Positions 36,440 to 45,243 are shown, counted from the stretch's first letter. The stretch is DNA of 64,000 nt from Mycolicibacillus trivialis (GCF_002102395.1 NZ_LQPZ01000017.1:124001-188000), one strand, 5' to 3'. A program made the numbers and translations. Notes: generated by a model from the letters alone, not told the origin.

Positions 36440-37225
36440 TCAGCGGTGGGTGAAGTTCGCCGGGCGCTTCTCGGTGAAGGCGGCCATTCCCTCGGACTGG
36501 TCCTCGGTGGCGAACGCCGAGTGGAACAGCCGCCGCTCGTACAGCAGGCCCTCGGCCAGCGTGCTCTCGAACGCCCGGTTGACCGCCTCCTTGGCCATCA
36601 TCGACGCCGACAGCGACATCCCGGCGATGGTGGCGGCCACCGCCTTGGCCTCGTCGAGCAGGTCGTCGGCGGGGACCACCCGCGAGACCAGCCCGCTGCG
36701 TTCGGCTTCGGCCGCGTCGATGGTGCGGCCGGTCAGGATCAGGTCCATCGCCTTGGCCTTGCCGATCGCGCGGGTCAGTCGCTGGGAGCCGCCCATCCCG
36801 GGCAGCACGCCGAGCTTGATCTCGGGCTGGCCGAACTTGGCGGTGTCGGCGGCGATCAGCAGGTCGCACATCATCGCCAGTTCGCAGCCGCCGCCGAGGG
36901 CGTGCCCGGCGACCGCGGCGATCGTCGGGGTGCGCACCGCGGCCAGCTTGCCCCAGGCGGCGAAGAAGTCGGCGGCGAACACCTCGGCGAAGCTCAGCTC
37001 CGCCATCTCCTTGATGTCGGCGCCTGCGGCGAACGCCTTGGCGCTGCCGGTGATGATGATCGCGCCGACGCCCGGGTCGTTGTCGAGTTCGGTTGCCGCG
37101 CCGGTGACTTCGGCCATCACCTGACTGTTGAGGGCATTGAGCGCTTTCGGGCGGTTCAGCGTGATGGTGGCGACCCGGCCGTCGCGTTCCACCAGGATCG
37201 TCTCGTAGGTCTTCTCAGCGGACAT
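36440..37225 (-). CDS. echA8: Enoyl-CoA hydratase EchA8
   Basis: Crotonase-fold hydratase of 261 residues adding water to trans-2-enoyl-CoA in beta-oxidation. The two catalytic Glu are in [13 protein letters not shown] and [20 protein letters not shown]; the CoA oxyanion loop is [11 protein letters not shown]. The ATG has an AAGGAGGA ribosome-binding site. It lies 9 nt after echA9 and 4 nt before the hydrolase gene on the minus strand. Length and motifs are canonical. Confidence 0.96.
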   Translation of the reverse strand: MSAEKTYETILVERDGRVATITLNRPKALNALNSQVMAEVTGAATELDNDPGVGAIIITGSAKAFAAGADIKEMAELSFAEVFAADFFAAWGKLAAVRTPTIAAVAGHALGGGCELAMMCDLLIAADTAKFGQPEIKLGVLPGMGGSQRLTRAIGKAKAMDLILTGRTIDAAEAERSGLVSRVVPADDLLDEAKAVAATIAGMSLSASMMAKEAVNRAFESTLAEGLLYERRLFHSAFATEDQSEGMAAFTEKRPANFTHR

Positions 37226-37234
37226 GGTTCCTCC

Positions 37235-38269
37235 TTATAGGGCCAGGTCGGGTTGCGCCGGAGCGAAATACGCCTCGACGTCGGCTTCGGTCACCTCGGC
37301 CAGGGTGGCCGGCGCCCACTGCGGGTTGCGATCCTTGTCCACCAGTTGCGCGCGGATGCCCTCCACCAGATCGTGGGAGCGCAGCGACGCGCAGGACACC
37401 CGGAACTCCTGAACCAGCGCCGCCTCCAGGCTGTCGAGGGTGCGCGCCCGGCGCACCGCCTCCAGCGTCACCGACAGCGCGATCGGGGAGCGGGTGTCGA
37501 TCAGCTCGGCGGCCTTGGTGGCGTCGGCATCGGAGTGCCCGCGCAGCGCGTCGAGGATCGCGGTGACGCTGTCGTGGGCGAAGCACTCGTCGATCCAGTC
37601 CCGCTGTGCGGCCAGCGGACTCGGCGGAGGCGTCTCGGTGAAGCGGTCCAGTGCCGCGGCCACCCCGTCGGCGGTGATGGCGGCGGTGAAGTCGGTGAGC
37701 CGGTCGTGGGGCACGTAGTGGTCGGCGAAGCCGAGCGCGATCGCGTCGGCCCCGGAGAACGGGGCGCCGGTGAGCCCGGCGTACAGGCCCAGGCCGCCGG
37801 GGGCGCGGGAGAGCAGATAGGTGCCGCCGACGTCGGGGATGAAGCCGATGCCGACCTCGGGCATCGCCACCCTGGAGGTGTCGGTGACGACCCGGGTGTT
37901 GGCGTGCGCGCCGACGCCGACGCCACCGCCCATCACGATGCCGTCCATCAACGACACATACGGTTTGGGGAACCGGCCGATCGCCGCGTTGAGCAGGTAC
38001 TCGTCGTGCCAGAACGTGCGGGCGGCGGCGCCGTCGGCCTTGGCGCTGTGATAGATCGCCACCACGTCGCCGCCGGCGCACAGGCCGCGCTCACCGGCGC
38101 CGTCGAGCACCACCGCGCGGATCGCATCGTCGCGCTCCCACTCGCCGAGCACCTCGGTCATCACGTCGACCATGGTCTGGTTCAGCGAGTTGATCGCCTT
38201 CGGTCGGTTCAGGGTCAGAAAACCGACACCGTTGTCAACTCTGGTCAAGATGTCGTCGTCTACCGTCAC
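37235..38269 (-). CDS. echA9: 3-hydroxyisobutyryl-CoA hydrolase-type crotonase (EchA9)
   Basis: Crotonase-family protein of 344 residues, longer than a hydratase and with the layout of 3-hydroxyisobutyryl-CoA hydrolase of valine degradation. Diagnostic stretches are GAGERGLCAGGDVVAIYHSA, MPEVGIGFIPDVGGTYLLSR (catalytic Glu and Asp) and the C-terminal VEGIRAQLVDKDRNPQWAPA, absent from short hydratases. Start GTG at 38269. It is first in the operon echA9-echA8-hydrolase-proline-rich protein and shares its upstream region, containing a long palindrome, with the divergent Bax-inhibitor gene. Confidence 0.93.
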   Translation of the reverse strand: MTVDDDILTRVDNGVGFLTLNRPKAINSLNQTMVDVMTEVLGEWERDDAIRAVVLDGAGERGLCAGGDVVAIYHSAKADGAAARTFWHDEYLLNAAIGRFPKPYVSLMDGIVMGGGVGVGAHANTRVVTDTSRVAMPEVGIGFIPDVGGTYLLSRAPGGLGLYAGLTGAPFSGADAIALGFADHYVPHDRLTDFTAAITADGVAAALDRFTETPPPSPLAAQRDWIDECFAHDSVTAILDALRGHSDADATKAAELIDTRSPIALSVTLEAVRRARTLDSLEAALVQEFRVSCASLRSHDLVEGIRAQLVDKDRNPQWAPATLAEVTEADVEAYFAPAQPDLAL

Positions 38270-38280
38270 ACCATCGCAAT

Positions 38281-38323
38281 CTAGATCCTTACCGCCCCCG
38301 GTTCGACCGCGGGTAAGGTCTAG
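38281..38323. promoter_or_regulatory. Palindromic divergent control region of echA9 and the Bax-inhibitor gene
   Basis: CTAGATCCTTACC at 38281-38293 is mirrored by GGTAAGGTCTAG at 38312-38323, identical apart from one base missing. The two arms supply back-to-back -10-like TAAGG(A)T elements: TAAGGT at 38314-38319 points to the plus gene, and the other arm points to echA9. One regulator or two promoters could use the symmetry. Confidence 0.5.
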
Positions 38324-38325
38324 CT

Positions 38326-38400
38326 GTGAACGGCCCGGGAACCAGCCTTGGCCGTCGATCGTTGACCAGCTGTTCGTCTAACCCGAACATCAGGCCATAG
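38326..38400 (+). CDS. Possible leaderless 24-codon upstream ORF
   Basis: GTG at 38326 lies 6 nt after TAAGGT, the expected distance for a leaderless start. The frame runs 24 codons (MNGPGTSLGRRSLTSCSSNP, then NIRP) to TAG at 38398-38400. That stop runs directly into the AGGAGAGG ribosome-binding site of the Bax-inhibitor gene, whose GTG is at 38416. Translation of this small ORF would therefore end on the main gene's initiation region. Evidence is positional only. Confidence 0.4.
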   Translation: MNGPGTSLGRRSLTSCSSNPNIRP

Positions 38401-38415
38401 GAGAGGAATCCGACG

Positions 38416-39264
38416 GTGCGGGAGTCCAGTAACCCGGTATTTCGTTCGCTGCCCAAGCAGCAGGGCGGATACGCGCAGTTCGGCACCGGCGCCGCCGGTG
38501 CGGCACAACAAGTGCAGCTAGGCCAACAACTCGGCTACCAACAGCAGGCGCCCTACACCCCGCAGACCGGTGTCGCGCGGCCGATGACCATCGACGACGT
38601 GGTCACCAAGACCGGGATCACCCTCGGGGTGCTCTCCGCCGTCGCCGTCGTCTCGTACTTCCTGGTGCAGTCCAACATCGGCCTGGCCACCCCGTTCACC
38701 TTCATCGGTGCGTTCGGCGGGCTGGCGCTGGTGCTGGTCGCGACCTTCGGTCGCAAGCAGGACAACCCGGCGATCGTGCTGAGCTACGCCGCCCTGGAGG
38801 GGCTGTTCCTCGGCGCGATCTCGTTCCTGTTCGCCAACGTGATGGTCTCCGGCGCCAACGCCGGGGTGCTCATCGGCCAGGCGGTGATGGGGACCTTCGG
38901 GGTGTTCTTCGGGATGCTCGTCGTCTACAAGACCGGCGCCATCCGCGTCACGCCGAAGTTCACCCGCATGGTGGTCGCGGCGCTGTTCGGCGCGCTGGTG
39001 CTGATGCTGGGCAACCTGGTGCTGCACCTGTTCGGCATCGAGATGGGGCTGCGCAACGGCGGCCCGCTGGCGATCATCTTCTCGCTGGTCTGCATCGGTA
39101 TCGCCGCGTTCAGCTTCCTGATCGACTTCGACGCCGCCGACCAGATGGTGCGCGCCGGGGCGCCGGAGAAGGCCGCCTGGGGCATCGCGCTGGGGCTGAC
39201 GGTGACGCTGGTCTGGCTGTACATCGAGATCCTGCGCCTGCTCAGCTACTTCCAGAGCGACTAG
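38416..39264 (+). CDS. Bax inhibitor-1/YccA-family membrane protein (Rv1072-like)
   Basis: Integral membrane protein of 282 residues with seven transmembrane helices. A hydrophilic, Gln-rich N-terminal tail of about 60 residues (QQVQLGQQLGYQQQAPYTPQ) precedes the helices. Family features include SYAALEGLFLGAISF and the C-terminal FLIDFDAADQMVRAGAPEK, whose acidic pair matches the pH-sensing Asp residues of the BI-1 calcium-leak fold. The GTG at 38416 has the AGGAGAGG site at 38399-38406. It is divergent from echA9. The physiological role in mycobacteria is unknown. Confidence 0.9.
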   Translation: MRESSNPVFRSLPKQQGGYAQFGTGAAGAAQQVQLGQQLGYQQQAPYTPQTGVARPMTIDDVVTKTGITLGVLSAVAVVSYFLVQSNIGLATPFTFIGAFGGLALVLVATFGRKQDNPAIVLSYAALEGLFLGAISFLFANVMVSGANAGVLIGQAVMGTFGVFFGMLVVYKTGAIRVTPKFTRMVVAALFGALVLMLGNLVLHLFGIEMGLRNGGPLAIIFSLVCIGIAAFSFLIDFDAADQMVRAGAPEKAAWGIALGLTVTLVWLYIEILRLLSYFQSD

Positions 39265-39280
39265 CTTCCACCACCTCACC

Positions 39281-39341
39281 GTCGACTCTGCGCTGACCAC
39301 GCACAAGTGCGAGTAGCACCCGTGGTCACCGCAGAGTCGAC
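39281..39341. repeat. Long hairpin repeat, copy 1, upstream of the DUF559 gene
   Basis: Left arm 39281-39300 (GTCGACTCTGCGCTGACCAC) and right arm 39322-39341 match in 19 of 20 positions, with a 21-nt loop containing ACAAGTGCGAGTAG. A related element lies at 40230-40286 in the same orientation (shared GACTCTGCG arm and AAGTGCGAGT loop). Such an element between genes suggests a dispersed repeat family. Confidence 0.75.
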
Positions 39342-39385
39342 GTGTATCCGGGGAGGTTGTCCGACCGTGGCGGCACCATGCCGGC

Positions 39386-40243
39386 ATGACGGGGGTGGGC
39401 CGGCGGCCGTTCCTCGGCTCGGAGGCCCGGGCCGGGGGCCTGCTCAGCTGGTATGAACTGGGCCGGTACTACACCGCGCTCTTCCCCGACGTCTACCTCG
39501 ACAAGCGCGTCGCAGCGACGCTGGCCGATCGCATCGTCGCCGCCTGGCTGTGGTCGAGACGACACGCGGTGATCGCCGGTGCGGCCGCGGCCGCGCTGCA
39601 TGGCGCCAGATGTGTCGATGCCGACACCGACGTCGAGTTGATCTGGCGTAACGCGCGGGCACCCGAGGGCGTCGTCACCCGGGCGGACGCGCTGCTCGAC
39701 GGTGAGGTCCGCCGACTGCGCGGGCTACCGGTGACCACGGTCGAGCGCACGGCGTTCGACCTCGGCAGGCGCGGGAGCTTGGTCGCCGCGGTGGCGCGAC
39801 TCGACGCGCTCGCGAACGCCACGCACGTCGACGCCGACGACGTCAGACGGCTGGTCGGCCGACACCCGGGCGCCCGCGGGTTGCGGCAACTGCACTGCGC
39901 CCTCGATCTCACCGACGGCAATGCGCAATCGCCCAGGGAGAGTCGGCTGCGGCTGCTGCTCGTCGAAGCGGGCTTTCCGCCACCGCGGACCCAGATCCCG
40001 GTCCTGGGCGCCGACGGCTACCCGCGCTACTACCTCGACATGGGGTGGGAGGACATCATGCTGGCCGTCGAATACGACGGCGAGCAGCACCGGGTCAGCC
40101 GCGAGCAGTTCCGCAAGGACGTCGAGCGTGCGGAGTTCCTACACCGGCGGGGCTGGACGCTCATCCGGGTGCTGGCCGACCACCGCGACAGCGAGATCGT
40201 CTGGCGGGTTCGGCGCGCCCGGGCCGCGCTGACTCTGCGTTGA
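39386..40243 (+). CDS. DUF559 (Vsr-like) endonuclease-fold protein with AbiEi-like N-terminus (Rv1073-like)
   Basis: A 285-residue protein. The first half, SWYELGRYYTALFPDVYLDK to GLPVTTVERTAFDLGRR, resembles the AbiEi-type wing/antitoxin region often fused to DUF559. The C-terminal DUF559 domain belongs to the PD-(D/E)xK nucleases: Glu in SPRESRLRLLLVEAGFP, Asp in RYYLDMGWEDI, Glu-x-Asp in LAVEYDGEQHR, and FLHRRGWTLIRVLADH. All acidic residues expected for cleavage are present. Its stop codon lies inside the left arm of the second flanking hairpin. Target DNA and biological role are unknown. Confidence 0.8.
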   Translation: MTGVGRRPFLGSEARAGGLLSWYELGRYYTALFPDVYLDKRVAATLADRIVAAWLWSRRHAVIAGAAAAALHGARCVDADTDVELIWRNARAPEGVVTRADALLDGEVRRLRGLPVTTVERTAFDLGRRGSLVAAVARLDALANATHVDADDVRRLVGRHPGARGLRQLHCALDLTDGNAQSPRESRLRLLLVEAGFPPPRTQIPVLGADGYPRYYLDMGWEDIMLAVEYDGEQHRVSREQFRKDVERAEFLHRRGWTLIRVLADHRDSEIVWRVRRARAALTLR

Positions 40244-40286
40244 GCAGACAAAAGTGCGAGTGCGTTGTGTGCTCAGCGCAGAGTCG
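40230..40286. repeat. Long hairpin repeat, copy 2, overlapping the DUF559 stop
   Basis: Left arm from about 40231 (GACTCTGCGTTGAGCAGACA) pairs with the right arm ending near 40286 (TGTGTGCTCAGCGCAGAGTC) with two mismatches. The loop has AAAGTGCGAGTGCG, as in copy 1. The DUF559 stop TGA (40241-40243) is within the left arm. It lies before the convergent fadA3 gene and may also act as a bidirectional terminator. Confidence 0.75.
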
Positions 40287-40314
40287 TGGGTGATGCCCGG
40301 GCCGCGCGGGTGGC

Positions 40315-41532
40315 TCAGGAGAGCCGTTCGAGCACCATCGCCATGCCCTGACCGCCGCCGACGCACATCGTCTCGATGCCCAGCGTCTTGTCGTGGCTGG
40401 TCAGGTTGTTCAGCAGGGTCGCGGTGATGCGCGCGCCGGTCATCCCGAACGGGTGGCCGAGCGCGATCGCGCCGCCGGAGACGTTCAGCTTGTCCAAATC
40501 CATGCCCAGCTCGCGCGCGGAGCCGAGGACCTGCACCGCGAACGCCTCGTTGATCTCATAGAGGTCGATGTCGGAGATCGACATGCCCGCGATCCGCAGC
40601 GCCTTGCGGACCGCTTCGATCGGACCCAGGCCCATGATCTCGGGGGACAGGCCGCTCACTCCGGTGGACACGATCCGCGCCAGCGGGGTCAGGCCCAGCT
40701 CCTTGGCCTTGGTGTCGCTCATGATCAACAGCGCGGCCGCACCGTCGTTGAGCGGGCAGGCGTTGCCCGCGGTGATCGTGCCGTTGGGCCGGAACACCGG
40801 CTTGAGCTGCGACACCTTCTCGTAGGTGGTGCCCGCGCGCGGGCCGTCGTCGGTGTCGACGACGGTGCCGTCCGGCAGGGTCACCGGGACGATCTCCTTC
40901 GCGAAGTGGCCGTTCTTGATGGCCTCCTCGGCGCGGTTCTGGCTGCGCACCCCCCACTTGTCCTGCTCTTCGCGGCTGATCCCGGTGTGCAGCACGACGT
41001 TCTCGGCGGTCTGGCCCATCGCGATGTAGACGTCGGGGATGTTGCCGTCGTCGCGCGGGTCGTGCCACTCGGTGGCGCCCTCGGCCTGCTTGGCGGTGCG
41101 GGCCTGCGCCTCGTCGAACATCGAGTTCTTGCTGTTGGGCGCGCCGTCGGCGGCCCCGACACCGAACCGCGACACGGTCTCCACCCCGGCGGAGATGAAC
41201 ACGTCGCCCTCGCCGGCCTTGATCGCGTGGAACGCCATCCGGGTGGTCTGCAGCGACGACGAACAGTAGCGGTTCACGGTGGTGCCGGGCAGGAAGTCAT
41301 AGCCGAGCTCGACGGCCACCGCCCGCCCGATGTTGTAGCCGGCCTCCCCGGCGGGCTGGGCGCAGCCCATCATCAGGTCGTCGATGTCGCGAGGGTCCAG
41401 CGCCGGCACCTTGTCCAGGGCGGCGCGCACCATCTGCGCGGCCAGGTCGTCGGGCCGCATGCTCACCAGCGACCCCTTGTTGGCGCGACCGATCGGCGAA
41501 CGCGCGGTTGAAACGATGACGGCTTCCGGCAC
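40315..41532 (-). CDS. fadA3: Acetyl-CoA acyltransferase (thiolase) FadA3
   Basis: Thiolase of 405 residues cleaving 3-ketoacyl-CoA to acetyl-CoA in beta-oxidation. The nucleophilic Cys is in VNRYCSSSLQTTRMAF near residue 90; the other catalytic residues are in NVSGGAIALGHPFGMTGAR (His) and ETMCVGGGQGMAMV (Cys). The start is a GTG at 41532 with GGAGGGAG upstream. It is transcribed alone, 55 nt from the GDSL hydrolase gene, and matches Rv1074c. The set echA9, echA8 and fadA3 supplies three steps of acyl-CoA breakdown within 7 kb. Confidence 0.95.
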   Translation of the reverse strand: MPEAVIVSTARSPIGRANKGSLVSMRPDDLAAQMVRAALDKVPALDPRDIDDLMMGCAQPAGEAGYNIGRAVAVELGYDFLPGTTVNRYCSSSLQTTRMAFHAIKAGEGDVFISAGVETVSRFGVGAADGAPNSKNSMFDEAQARTAKQAEGATEWHDPRDDGNIPDVYIAMGQTAENVVLHTGISREEQDKWGVRSQNRAEEAIKNGHFAKEIVPVTLPDGTVVDTDDGPRAGTTYEKVSQLKPVFRPNGTITAGNACPLNDGAAALLIMSDTKAKELGLTPLARIVSTGVSGLSPEIMGLGPIEAVRKALRIAGMSISDIDLYEINEAFAVQVLGSARELGMDLDKLNVSGGAIALGHPFGMTGARITATLLNNLTSHDKTLGIETMCVGGGQGMAMVLERLS

Positions 41533-41586
41533 GATGGCTCCCTCCGTATGGGTCAGCCCGAAACTTGGGTGGAACCGAATCTATCG

Positions 41587-42507
41587 CTACCGCTCGGCGC
41601 TGCTGGCCACGGGGCAGCCGGCCAGCGGGTGACGCGCCGGCCGCGCCGGGGCGACCGCCGCGCGCCGCGGAGCCGGTTCGACGGCCGGGGGCGCCACCGC
41701 GGCGCGCGCCGCGCGCCGCAACGGGTCGCTGATCAGCGCGTAGCCAGCCGCCGACGGGTGATAGCGGTCGGGGGACAGCAGATGCGGGGCCCCGACGAAC
41801 CGGCGTGCCAGGAGCTCGGCGAGCGGCACCACGACCCCGCCGGCCTCGGCGACCGCCACCGCCTGCGCCTTCGCCAGTTGCAGCCCGCGGGCGCGGGTCA
41901 CCCAGCGCAGCGGCTGCGGGATCGCGGTGATGACGCCGAAATCGGGGCAGGTGCCGACGATGACGGCGGCGCCTTTGTCGCGCAGTTGCCGCACCACCAA
42001 CCCCAGCCGGCGGGCCGAGGCGGCGATGCCGTTGACGGCGGTCACGTCGTTGGCGCCGATCAGGATCACCGCCACGTCCGGTGGCGGGCCTGCCACCAGC
42101 ATGGCGTCGACCTGCCCGCACAGGCCCTTGGAGGTGGCCCCGACGATGGCTTTGGTGGACAGCTGGACGCGTCCGCCGGTCCAGTCGGCCAGGTCGCGGG
42201 CGATCAGCACCCCAGGGAGTTCGTCGGGGCGCCGGCAGCCGTACCCGGCGGCGGTGGAGTCACCGAACAGCATCAGGTGCAGATCGACGTCGTCGCCGCG
42301 CTGGAAGCGGCGCACCGGCCCGCCGCCGCGCCGGTAGACGCCGTCGGCACGGGGCGGCGGCGCCCAGGCCCTCGGGATGACCTGGCGCGCGTGGTCGGCC
42401 TGGCCGGTCAGCAGGGTCCGGGCCCCCACGAAGGCGGTGCCGGTGGAGGCGAGTGCACCCGCTGCGGCCAGCGCGACCGTAGATCGACGCGGCGCCCGTT
42501 TGTCCAC
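41587..42507 (-). CDS. SGNH/GDSL-type hydrolase (Rv1075c-like)
   Basis: Esterase of 306 residues. An N-terminal hydrophobic stretch (STVALAAAGALASTGTAFVG) acts as signal or anchor. Block I is LMLFGDSTAAGYGC with the nucleophile Ser, block III is VAVILIGANDVTAV and block V is PDRYHPSAAGYALISDPL with the Asp and His of the triad. The substrate is an exported ester, not further defined. Start GTG at 42507. It diverges from lipU across a 186-nt gap. Confidence 0.9.
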   Translation of the reverse strand: MDKRAPRRSTVALAAAGALASTGTAFVGARTLLTGQADHARQVIPRAWAPPPRADGVYRRGGGPVRRFQRGDDVDLHLMLFGDSTAAGYGCRRPDELPGVLIARDLADWTGGRVQLSTKAIVGATSKGLCGQVDAMLVAGPPPDVAVILIGANDVTAVNGIAASARRLGLVVRQLRDKGAAVIVGTCPDFGVITAIPQPLRWVTRARGLQLAKAQAVAVAEAGGVVVPLAELLARRFVGAPHLLSPDRYHPSAAGYALISDPLRRAARAAVAPPAVEPAPRRAAVAPARPARHPLAGCPVASSAER

Positions 42508-42693
42508 GCCGTCAGTCTAAGAAACCTTTATGACATCTCTGACCAGCAACGATCACAGTCCAGAGCAAAAGTGATATCGAAACAGACTCGCTGGTTGTTG
42601 AAATAATTAATTGTGTCAGGCTAAGTTTGGCCGGGCTGGCCCCCGAGGGCTGGGCCGGGGGACACGGACTACATCGGCGTAGGAGTGTGACGC

Positions 42694-43725
42694 ATGACCG
42701 CACCCAGTGAAGCAACCGTCATCCCGAGCCGGCTGCGCCGGCACGCCTACCCCGCCAGCGACGGCCTCCCGGTCGAGGTCACCGAGAGCGGCCCCAGCCT
42801 GCAGGCACGCGTGGTCGCGCTGGCGACCCGGATGACCATCCGCCCCACCCTCGCGGTCTTCGGCAACTTCCCGCACCTGCCCTGGCCCTGGGAGCTCGTC
42901 GACTTCGTCGCCAAGGCGCTGCTGCCCACCCCGGGCACGGTGCGGGTGACGGTGGACCTGCCGCACTGCGACGCCCAGTTGGTGCGCGCCGCCGGCGTGC
43001 TGCCCGCCGACGGCAACCGGCGGGTGGTGCTCTATCTGCACGGCGGCGCCTTCCTGACCTGCGGTGCCAACTCGCACAGCCGGGTGGTCAACGCGGTCTC
43101 GCAGTTCGCCGACTCCCCGGTGTTGGTGGTCAACTACCGGCTGATCCCCAAGGCGTCGATCGGTCAGGCCCTCGATGACTGCTATGACGGCTACCGCTGG
43201 TTGCGGCTGCGCGGCTACCAGCCCGACCAGATCGTGGTGGCCGGCGACTCCGCGGGCGGTTACCTGGCGATGGCGCTCGCCCAGCGGCTGGCCGCCGAGG
43301 AGGAGCAGCCGGCCGCACTGGTCACGCTGTCCCCGCTGCTGGAGCTGGACAAGAAACCCAAGCAGGCCCACCCGAACATCAAGACCGACGCGATGTTCCC
43401 GGCGAAGGCCTTCGACGCGCTGCTGTCGCTGGTCAGCCGCGCCGCCGCCAGGAACGTCGTCGACGGTGAGCCCGAGCAGCTCTACGAGCCGCTGGACCAC
43501 ATCACCCCGGACCTGCCGCGCACCCTGATCCACGTGTCCGGATCGGAGGTGTTGCTGCACGACGCGCAACTGGCCGCCCGCACGCTGGCGGCGGCCGGGG
43601 TGCCCACCGAGGTGCGGATCTGGCCGGGCCAGATCCACGACTTCCAACTGGCGGGCGGGTTCGTCCCGGAGGCGAAGCGCTCGCTGCGGCAGATCGGCGA
43701 ATACATCCGCGAAGCCACCGGCTAA
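42694..43725 (+). CDS. lipU: Alpha/beta-hydrolase esterase LipU
   Basis: Hormone-sensitive-lipase family esterase of 343 residues. The oxyanion motif is YLHGGAFLTCGANSH, the nucleophile is in VVAGDSAGGYLAMALA, the Asp in HVSGSEVLLHDAQ and the His in WPGQIHDFQLAGGF. Substrates are probably short- to medium-chain acyl esters. The start ATG at 42694 lies after TAGGAGTGTGACGC. The 186-nt upstream region is AT-rich near 42590-42615 (AATAATTAATTG), a likely promoter area. It is 33 nt upstream of cbs. It is longer than the 297-residue length I recall for the M. tuberculosis protein. Confidence 0.92.
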   Translation: MTAPSEATVIPSRLRRHAYPASDGLPVEVTESGPSLQARVVALATRMTIRPTLAVFGNFPHLPWPWELVDFVAKALLPTPGTVRVTVDLPHCDAQLVRAAGVLPADGNRRVVLYLHGGAFLTCGANSHSRVVNAVSQFADSPVLVVNYRLIPKASIGQALDDCYDGYRWLRLRGYQPDQIVVAGDSAGGYLAMALAQRLAAEEEQPAALVTLSPLLELDKKPKQAHPNIKTDAMFPAKAFDALLSLVSRAAARNVVDGEPEQLYEPLDHITPDLPRTLIHVSGSEVLLHDAQLAARTLAAAGVPTEVRIWPGQIHDFQLAGGFVPEAKRSLRQIGEYIREATG

Positions 43726-43758
43726 TCGGCGTCCGCAGCGACCTGGGACGATGGGGCC

Positions 43759-45165
43759 ATGCGGATAGCCCCTCACATCAGTGAACTCATCGGCGACACC
43801 CCCCTGGTTCAACTGAATTCGGTGGTGCCGCCCGGGGCGGGGCGGGTGGTCGCCAAGATCGAATACCTCAACCCGGGCGCGAGCTCCAAGGACCGCATCG
43901 CGGTGAAGATGATCGACGAAGCCGAGGCCGCCGGGCTGCTCAAACCGGGCGGCACCATCGTCGAACCCACCTCCGGCAACACCGGGGTGGGCCTGGCGCT
44001 GGTGGCCCAGCGGCGCGGGTACCGCTGCGTGTTCGTCTGCCCCGACAAGGTCAGCGAGGACAAACGCGACGTGTTGCGCGCCTACGGCGCGGAGGTGGTG
44101 GTCTGCCCGACGGCCGTGCCACCGGACCACCCGGACAGCTACTACAGCGTCTCCGACCGGCTCACCGCCGAGATCGACGGCGCCTGGAAACCCGACCAGT
44201 ACTCCAACCAGGCCGGCCCGGCCAGCCACTACGAGACGACCGGGCCGGAGATCTGGGCCGACACCGACGGGCAGATCACCCACTTCGTTGCCGGGATCGG
44301 CACCGGCGGCACCATCAGCGGCACCGGCCGCTACCTCAAGGAAGTCTCCGCCGACCGGCCGGGCGGCCCGGTCAAGGTCATCGGCGCGGACCCGGAGGGG
44401 TCGGTGTACTCCGGCGGCACCGGCCGGCCCTACCTGGTGGAGGGGGTCGGCGAGGACTTCTGGCCGAAGGCCTACGATCCGGCGATCCCCGACGAGATCA
44501 TCGCGGTCTCCGACTCCGACTCCTTCGACATGACCCGGCGGCTGGCCCGGGAGGAGGCGCTGCTGGTCGGCGGCTCGTGCGGGATGGCGGTGGTCGCCGC
44601 GCTGCGGGTGGCCGAGAAGGCCGGTCCGGACGCCCTGGTCGTGGTGCTGCTGCCCGACGGTGGCCGCGGCTACATGTCGAAGATCTTCAACGACGAATGG
44701 ATGTCCTCCTACGGGTTCCTGCGGTCCCGCCTCGACGCGACCACCCGCGAGCCCACCGTCGGCGACGTGCTGCGCGGCAAATCCGGTGTGCTTCCGGACC
44801 TGGTGCACACCCACCCGTCGGAGACCATCCGCGACGCGATCGGAATCCTGCGCGAATACGGCGTCTCGCAGATGCCGGTGGTCGGCGCCGAACCGCCGGT
44901 GATGGCCGGGGAGGTGGCCGGCAGCGTCTCCGAACGCGAACTGCTCTCCGCGGTGTTCGAGGGACGCGCGCATCTCGCCGACGCCGTCGACAAGCACATG
45001 AGCCCGCCGCTGCCGCTGATCGGCGCGGGGGAGTTGCTCGGGGAGGTCGCCGAGGCGCTGCGCGAGCAGGACGCGGTGATGGTGGTCGAGGAGGGCAAAC
45101 CGGTCGGGGTCATCACCCGCCACGATCTGCTGGGTTTCCTGTCCGAGGGCACGCGCCGCAGATAA
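43759..45165 (+). CDS. cbs: Cystathionine beta-synthase
   Basis: PLP enzyme joining serine and homocysteine in the reverse transsulfuration route from methionine to cysteine. The 468-residue protein has the PLP Lys in YLNPGASSKDRIAVKMI near residue 44, EPTSGNTGVGLALVA and the phosphate loop GIGTGGTISGTGRY. Two CBS domains occupy about residues 340-465 (ETIRDAIGILREYGVSQMPV and MVVEEGKPVGVITRHDLLGF). There is no N-terminal heme domain. metB follows one gene downstream, giving both transsulfuration directions. Confidence 0.96.
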   Translation: MRIAPHISELIGDTPLVQLNSVVPPGAGRVVAKIEYLNPGASSKDRIAVKMIDEAEAAGLLKPGGTIVEPTSGNTGVGLALVAQRRGYRCVFVCPDKVSEDKRDVLRAYGAEVVVCPTAVPPDHPDSYYSVSDRLTAEIDGAWKPDQYSNQAGPASHYETTGPEIWADTDGQITHFVAGIGTGGTISGTGRYLKEVSADRPGGPVKVIGADPEGSVYSGGTGRPYLVEGVGEDFWPKAYDPAIPDEIIAVSDSDSFDMTRRLAREEALLVGGSCGMAVVAALRVAEKAGPDALVVVLLPDGGRGYMSKIFNDEWMSSYGFLRSRLDATTREPTVGDVLRGKSGVLPDLVHTHPSETIRDAIGILREYGVSQMPVVGAEPPVMAGEVAGSVSERELLSAVFEGRAHLADAVDKHMSPPLPLIGAGELLGEVAEALREQDAVMVVEEGKPVGVITRHDLLGFLSEGTRRR

Positions 45166-45243
45166 TGCCGCAGGGCGGGTGCGGGCCGCGCTAATCTGGC
45201 ACTCCGTCGCACCGACTCATCGCACCGACTCCGAGGAGCGCGC

